NCBI RefSeq assembly: GCF_014192915.1
Contig: NZ_JACHYN010000001.1
Coordinates: 620,001 to 684,000 of the forward strand
Origin: Azospirillum sp. OGB3
Lineage (GTDB): Bacteria; Pseudomonadota; Alphaproteobacteria; Azospirillales; Azospirillaceae
Reading direction: 5' to 3'
Length of the DNA stretch: 64,000 nt
Shown: piece after piece, positions 63,349-64,000 of the stretch
Position numbering within the stretch: position 1 is the stretch's first letter
Layout: each line of letters starts with the position of its first letter
Position numbers and translations under genes: made by a program
Notes under the pieces: generated by a model
Told to the model about the DNA's origin: nothing
Seen by the model: only the letters and a program-made list of their open reading frames with translations
Database searches by the model: none

Positions 63349-64000
63349 ATGCGCATCGCCTTCTACGCCCCGCTGAAATCCCCGACCCACCCGGTGCCCT
63401 CGGGCGACCGGCGCATGGCCCGGCTGCTGATGGCCGCGCTGGAGGGGGCTGGGCACAGGGTGACCCTGGCCAGCACCCTGCGCAGTTGGGACGATGGGCG
63501 CCGTCCGGGCCGGGCGGAGCGTCTGGCGGCGCTGGGCGCGTGCTGCGCCGACCGCTTGACGGCACGCTGGCGGGACGACCCGCCGGACCTCTGGTTCACC
63601 TACCACCTGTACCACAAGGCGCCGGACTGGATCGGCCCGTCGGTCAGCCGCCGCTTCGGCATCCCCTATGTGGTGGCGGAGGCGTCCTTCGCGGGCAAGC
63701 GCGCCACCGGCCCCTTCTCCGCCGGCCACCGCGCCGCCGAGGCGGCCATCCGGCAGGCGGCGGCGGTCGTCAACCTCGCCGGCCACGACGCCGAGGGGGT
63801 GCTGCCGCTGTTGCAATCGCCGGACCGGCTGGTGCGGCTGCGGCCCTTCGTCGACACGCGACCCTTTGCGGCCGCCGCCGCGGAGCGCGACCGGCACCGG
63901 GCGGCCCTGGCCGAGCGTTACGGTCTGAACCCGGACGTTCCCTGGCTGCTTGCCGTCGGCATGATGCGCGGCGGCGACAAGGAACGTTCCTACGAGATCC
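63349..64000 (+). CDS. Glycosyltransferase, N-terminal part (runs off the window)
   Basis: An open frame of 217 codons with no stop before the window end. It begins MRIAFYAPLKSPTHPVPSGDRRMARLLMAAL, the SGDRxxARLL acceptor-site loop of a GT4-type enzyme. It continues PDLWFTYHLYHKAPDWIGP, FGIPYVVAEASFAGKRATGP and the start of the donor domain at PWLLAVGMMRGGDKERSYE. It follows the GGDEF gene by 31 nt and is probably in the same transcript. Confidence 0.88.
   Translation, partial: MRIAFYAPLKSPTHPVPSGDRRMARLLMAALEGAGHRVTLASTLRSWDDGRRPGRAERLAALGACCADRLTARWRDDPPDLWFTYHLYHKAPDWIGPSVSRRFGIPYVVAEASFAGKRATGPFSAGHRAAEAAIRQAAAVVNLAGHDAEGVLPLLQSPDRLVRLRPFVDTRPFAAAAAERDRHRAALAERYGLNPDVPWLLAVGMMRGGDKERSYEI

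Overview
This looks like a piece of the main chromosome of a high-GC alphaproteobacterium, most likely Azospirillum (Rhodospirillales). That call rests on recalled gene order, codon use and the families present (hisH-GNAT-hisA-hisF-hisE-hinT; MltA-Tim44-FxsA-SecB; rho, hemJ, hemE, ppsR, maf, aroE, coaE, dnaQ; mnmE, mnmG, rsmG, parA, parB; holA, lptE, leuS). No search could be run, so the genus is an inference. I see no tRNA, rRNA, CRISPR array, insertion sequence or phage gene.

The central observation is that the window spans the probable chromosomal replication origin and centromere. The 415-base gap between hemE and ppsR (13556-13970) holds seven DnaA-box-like 9-mers, an AT-rich stretch and nine GANTC sites. 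It has the same hemE-side address as the Caulobacter origin. To its right, parA and parB are followed back by parS-type palindromes: a perfect 16-mer between mnmE and mnmG, a 15/16 match inside rsmG and a 14-base match inside aroE.

Layout: 1-3.2 kb, end of a histidine operon plus hinT. 3.2-9.1 kb, envelope and secretion genes (DUF1206, MltA, Tim44-like, FxsA, SecB) and rho. 9.2-13.5 kb, a CtpF-like P-type ATPase and the heme genes hemJ and hemE. 13.5-17.6 kb, oriC then ppsR-maf-aroE-coaE-dnaQ. 17.6-21.3 kb, a palindromic intergenic repeat, a quinone reductase, Ogt and a DUF255 thioredoxin-fold protein. 21.4-27.8 kb, a small protein, a [2Fe-2S] ferredoxin, then mnmE, mnmG, rsmG, parA, parB. 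27.9-34.2 kb, a secreted phytase-like esterase, then leuS-lptE-holA and a DUF3576 lipoprotein. 34.5-37.2 kb, two paralogous porins. 37.3-47.8 kb, a mixed accessory stretch (PLP homeostasis, L,D-transpeptidase, RibA, a truncated glycosyltransferase, an OmpR-type regulator, a sorbosone-dehydrogenase-like lipoprotein, MBL and M15 proteins).

47.8-64 kb is the most unusual part. A leftward run of nine closely packed genes reads: a degenerate ABC exporter, a cyclic-nucleotide-binding protein, a MurG-like glycosyltransferase, a polysaccharide-deacetylase-like protein, a small membrane protein and a complete Yej/Dpp-type peptide importer. Facing away from it is a rightward run of glycosyltransferase, GT4 glycosyltransferase, PAS-GGDEF diguanylate cyclase and a third glycosyltransferase that leaves the window. 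The exporter has lost the Walker A Lys, the Walker B Asp, the Q-loop Gln and the H-loop His, and carries a large insertion with an internal duplication. I propose this divergon as a candidate uncharacterised, nucleotide-signal-controlled surface glycan system; that function is inference.
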